The translations under genes and the position numbers were made by a program. Below, piece after piece: positions 61,971-64,000 of a stretch of DNA of 64,000 nt. Each line of letters starts with the position of its first letter. Positions within the stretch are counted from its first letter, which is position 1. The notes beneath the pieces are model-generated. The model ran no database searches and had not been told where the DNA came from. It was given only the letters and a program-made list of their open reading frames with translations. The stretch comes from Rhizobium laguerreae (GTDB taxonomy: Bacteria > Pseudomonadota > Alphaproteobacteria > Rhizobiales > Rhizobiaceae), in NCBI RefSeq assembly GCF_002008165.1, contig NZ_MRDM01000011.1:62001-126000 (forward strand), in the 5' to 3' direction.

Positions 61971-62795
61971 TCAGCAGATAAGCTGACCTCCATTAATCTC
62001 GACCACCTGTCCGGTGATGTAGCCCGAGAGCGAGGGAGCCGCCAAGAACAGATAGGCGGGAGCACAGTCCTCCGCCGTGCCGAGCCGCTGCAGGGGGATG
62101 GATTTTCTCGTCTGCTCCAGCTTTTCGCGAGAGGAATAGCGCTCATGGAAATCCGTCTCGATCGTTCCCGGCGACACGCAATTGACGCGGATTCCGTCCG
62201 GTGCAAGCTCACGGGCAAGCGCCTTGGAATAGGTCGCAACGAAGGCTTTCGAGGCCGAATAGATCGAGGAACCGGGGCTGCCGCCGGTCAGCGCCGAAAT
62301 CGAAACGGTGTTGACGATGGCAGCACCACCAGCCGCCTTCAATGCCGGCAGCAGCGCCCGCGTCAGCGCCACCACCGATGTCTGGTTGAGCCGCACGACC
62401 GCCTCATATTCTGCATCGGTGAGTGTGGCAGCGGGAAAACGACCAAGCATGGTGCCGGCGTTGTTGACCAGCACATCGACCTTATCGAAAAAGGCGAGAG
62501 TATCCTCGGCAAATTGCGCTGCCCCACCGACTGCAGAGAAATCGGCATTAAGCAGCAGCGCCCGTCTTTCGGATTCAGCCGTCAGCAGGAAATCCGGCAG
62601 GTCGCGTCCCGGCTTGCGCCCGGTATGGACGATCACCTTCGCGCCGCAGTCCAGGAACTGCCGGGCCACTTCAAGGCCGATGCCGCGGCCGGCGCCGGTC
62701 ACCACGACATTGCGATTTTCGAACAGTCTGGGATGGAACACGAAGCCGTCCTCCTCGCGGACAGTGCCGCCGGTTGTGTCATTCGCCCTTAACAT
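61971..62795 (-). CDS. SDR-family oxidoreductase
   Basis: 274 aa classical short-chain dehydrogenase. The cofactor motif 'VVTGAGRGIGLEVARQFLDCGAKVIVHTGRKPG' has a basic residue after the second strand, suggesting NADP(H). 'LVNNAGTM', the catalytic Ser in 'VNTVSISALTG' and 'YSASK' complete the triad, with 'RVNCVSPGTIETDF' and 'YITGQVVEINGGQL' at the end. The substrate is unknown. It lies 57 bp downstream of soxR on the same strand, so it may be part of the SoxR unit. Confidence 0.92.
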   Translation of the reverse strand: MLRANDTTGGTVREEDGFVFHPRLFENRNVVVTGAGRGIGLEVARQFLDCGAKVIVHTGRKPGRDLPDFLLTAESERRALLLNADFSAVGGAAQFAEDTLAFFDKVDVLVNNAGTMLGRFPAATLTDAEYEAVVRLNQTSVVALTRALLPALKAAGGAAIVNTVSISALTGGSPGSSIYSASKAFVATYSKALARELAPDGIRVNCVSPGTIETDFHERYSSREKLEQTRKSIPLQRLGTAEDCAPAYLFLAAPSLSGYITGQVVEINGGQLIC

Positions 62796-62852
62796 ATGAG
62801 CGCGCCGACTGAAAGAAAGGCGCGCATCGATCTTTCCCGGCGAAAACAGGGG

Positions 62853-63317
62853 TTAGTTTTCGGTCTCCAGAAGCCGCGCGCCCGGCCCCTCCTTGCCGAG
62901 CCGGTCGCAGGGATTGCGCAACGGACAGCTTTCGATCGACAGGCAGCCGCAGCCGATGCAGCCGGTCAGACGGTCGCGCAGCAGGCTAAGCCGCCTGATT
63001 CGCGCGTCGAGATCATCCTTCCAGCGCGCCGAAAGCGTCTGCCAGTCGGCCACTGTCGGCGTGCGTCCCTGCGGCAGGGACTCGAACGCCGCCTGGATTT
63101 CCGAAAGCGGAATGCCGACACGCTGCGCCACCTTGATGATGCCGAGCCGGCGAAGCACATCGCGCCCATAGCGCCGCTGATTGCCGCGGGAGCGGATGCT
63201 TGAGATCAGCCCCTTGGTCTCGTAAAAATGCAGCGCCGAGACAGCCAGGCCGCTGCGCTCCGCCACTTCACCGACCGTCAGGAGCTTGCCGAGCGGCGCT
63301 GCCGGAATTGTATCCAT
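62853..63317 (-). CDS. soxR: Redox-sensing MerR-family regulator SoxR
   Basis: 154 aa from ATG 63317. The MerR HTH is '[47 protein letters not shown]', followed by a dimerisation helix. The [2Fe-2S] ligands form CIGCGC...C (C120, C123, C125, C131; CX2CXCX5C), which is diagnostic for SoxR. It is activated by redox-cycling compounds. In non-enteric bacteria it controls a small set of genes rather than soxS. Its operator lies in the divergent region with the FMN reductase gene. Confidence 0.97.
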   Translation of the reverse strand: MDTIPAAPLGKLLTVGEVAERSGLAVSALHFYETKGLISSIRSRGNQRRYGRDVLRRLGIIKVAQRVGIPLSEIQAAFESLPQGRTPTVADWQTLSARWKDDLDARIRRLSLLRDRLTGCIGCGCLSIESCPLRNPCDRLGKEGPGARLLETEN

Positions 63318-63322
63318 GCCTC

Positions 63323-63353
63323 TTGACCTCAAGATTAGTTGAGGTTTTATAAC
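63323..63353 (+). promoter_or_regulatory. SoxR-controlled promoter with 19-bp spacer
   Basis: -35 TTGACC (63323-63328) and -10 TATAAC (63348-63353) are separated by 19 bp, the elongated spacing characteristic of MerR-family activated promoters. Within it lies the SoxR box CCTCAAGATTAGTTGAGG (63327-63344), an imperfect palindrome close to the known CCTCAAGTTAACTTGAGG-type consensus. It points toward the FMN reductase gene. Confidence 0.85.
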
Positions 63354-63399
63354 CCTTGCTCCTGCAATCGTAAAGTCCAATCGCAATGAGGAGCGACGC

Positions 63400-63999
63400 A
63401 TGCAAACACCCACCAGGCTGGCTGTCATCTACGGAAGCACGAGAGAGGGCCGCATCTGCGACCGGGTGGTCAAATGGCTGACTCAGGAGCTCATCCGCTT
63501 CCCACAATTTGATATCGACATCATCGACCCATTGGATTTCGCACTGCCGGCCAACCGTGACATGGCGCATCCCGAAGTCGACAGGCTCGCAGGACGGCTT
63601 GGCATGGCCGACGCCTTCATCATCGTCACGCCGGAATACAATCACAGCTTCACTGCCTCGTTGAAGTCGATCATCGATTTCTTCTTCGAGCCCTGGCAGG
63701 GCAAGCCGGTCGCCTTCGTTTCCTATGGCGGCATATCCGGCGGCCTGCGCGCCGTCGAACAGCTGCGGCTGGTCTTTGCCGAACTGCACGCCGTCACCAT
63801 CCGCGATTCGGTGAGCTTTGCCGCACCTTGGAACCGCTTCGACCCAGACGGACAACTCGATAATCCCGCCGATACAATGCGTTTGCTCGATCGGATGATG
63901 GCGAGGCTGGAATGGTGGACGCAAGCGCTCGTCACCGCCCGCAGCGATCGTCCCTATGCCGACATGGAGCGCCGCGCGTCTTTTCAGACGTACGCATAA
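63400..63999 (+). CDS. NADPH-dependent FMN reductase
   Basis: 199 aa. Flavodoxin-like fold: '[21 protein letters not shown]' at the N-terminus, '[59 protein letters not shown]' covering the flavin-binding loop. It reduces flavin or quinone with NAD(P)H, plausibly as a quinone/redox-drug detoxifier. It is transcribed from the SoxR-type promoter just upstream, a probable direct target. The stop TAA ends one base before the right edge. Confidence 0.93.
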   Translation: MQTPTRLAVIYGSTREGRICDRVVKWLTQELIRFPQFDIDIIDPLDFALPANRDMAHPEVDRLAGRLGMADAFIIVTPEYNHSFTASLKSIIDFFFEPWQGKPVAFVSYGGISGGLRAVEQLRLVFAELHAVTIRDSVSFAAPWNRFDPDGQLDNPADTMRLLDRMMARLEWWTQALVTARSDRPYADMERRASFQTYA

Positions 64000-64000
64000 G

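Overview
The window is GC-rich alphaproteobacterial chromosome, most likely Rhizobium (R. etli / R. leguminosarum group). This is inferred from gene content and repeats, not from a search. The pointers are aerobic cobaltochelatase CobS/CobT, a C4-type 5-aminolevulinate synthase (HemA), a soluble NAD-dependent formate dehydrogenase of the FdsGBA-FdhD-FdsD type, several ABC and TRAP uptake systems, and short palindromic intergenic repeats of the kind seen in rhizobia, including a RIME-like element.

Layout. 1-12.4 kb is mostly housekeeping: a methyltransferase (cut by the left edge), glyoxalase II with a DUF985 cupin, a DMT exporter, a DUF3108 protein, ribosomal protein L28, a queuosine-precursor transporter, a P-loop kinase-like protein, a phytase-like esterase, cobT-cobS, a J-domain protein divergent from a BolA protein, and a CNNM/CorC-type CBS protein. 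12.3-18.0 kb holds aroK-aroB, a tiny membrane protein, xerD, accA, a lipoprotein L,D-transpeptidase and a TusA-like protein. 18.0-22.4 kb is a TRAP uptake operon (dctP-dctQ-dctM) ending in its own FadR-type GntR regulator; a long leader carries a good operator candidate. 22.4-26.2 kb holds a D,D-carboxypeptidase followed by a His-rich CobW GTPase, an M20 amidohydrolase and tRNA-Arg(CCT).

26.2-29.5 kb is the most accessory-looking part. It holds an AT-richer orphan protein with a HEPN-like R-D-x3-H motif beside the tRNA, a DUF2937 membrane protein, a 50-aa exported peptide, a BON-domain protein and an exported beta-rich protein. A stand-alone dxr gene follows. 30.8-38.1 kb is a six-gene minus-strand sugar operon (LacI regulator, solute-binding protein, two permeases, GH127 beta-L-arabinofuranosidase-type hydrolase, ATPase) with two phased operators at its head.

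38.3-48.7 kb holds hemA, a glycine-zipper lipoprotein and the outer-membrane pair tamA-tamB. TamB contains an internal array of eight units with an exact 107-residue period. 48.8-51.6 kb is an arginine catabolic unit (Lrp-type regulator divergent from arginase and ornithine aminotransferase), followed by an orphan CheW.

52.5-61.6 kb is a formate/oxalate block: OFA-family transporter, FdsD, FdhD, FdsA, FdsB, FdsG and a LysR regulator, with a RIME-like repeat between fdsA and fdhD. The right end holds a truncated ArsR remnant, an SDR oxidoreductase, SoxR and a divergent FMN reductase. Its promoter shows the elongated 19-bp spacer typical of MerR-family control.

I saw no CRISPR array, no intact insertion sequence, no prophage and no obvious defence cassette. 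The strongest candidates for new biology are the TamB repeat array, the HEPN-like orphan beside tRNA-Arg, and the regulatory architectures of the TRAP, GH127 and SoxR units.
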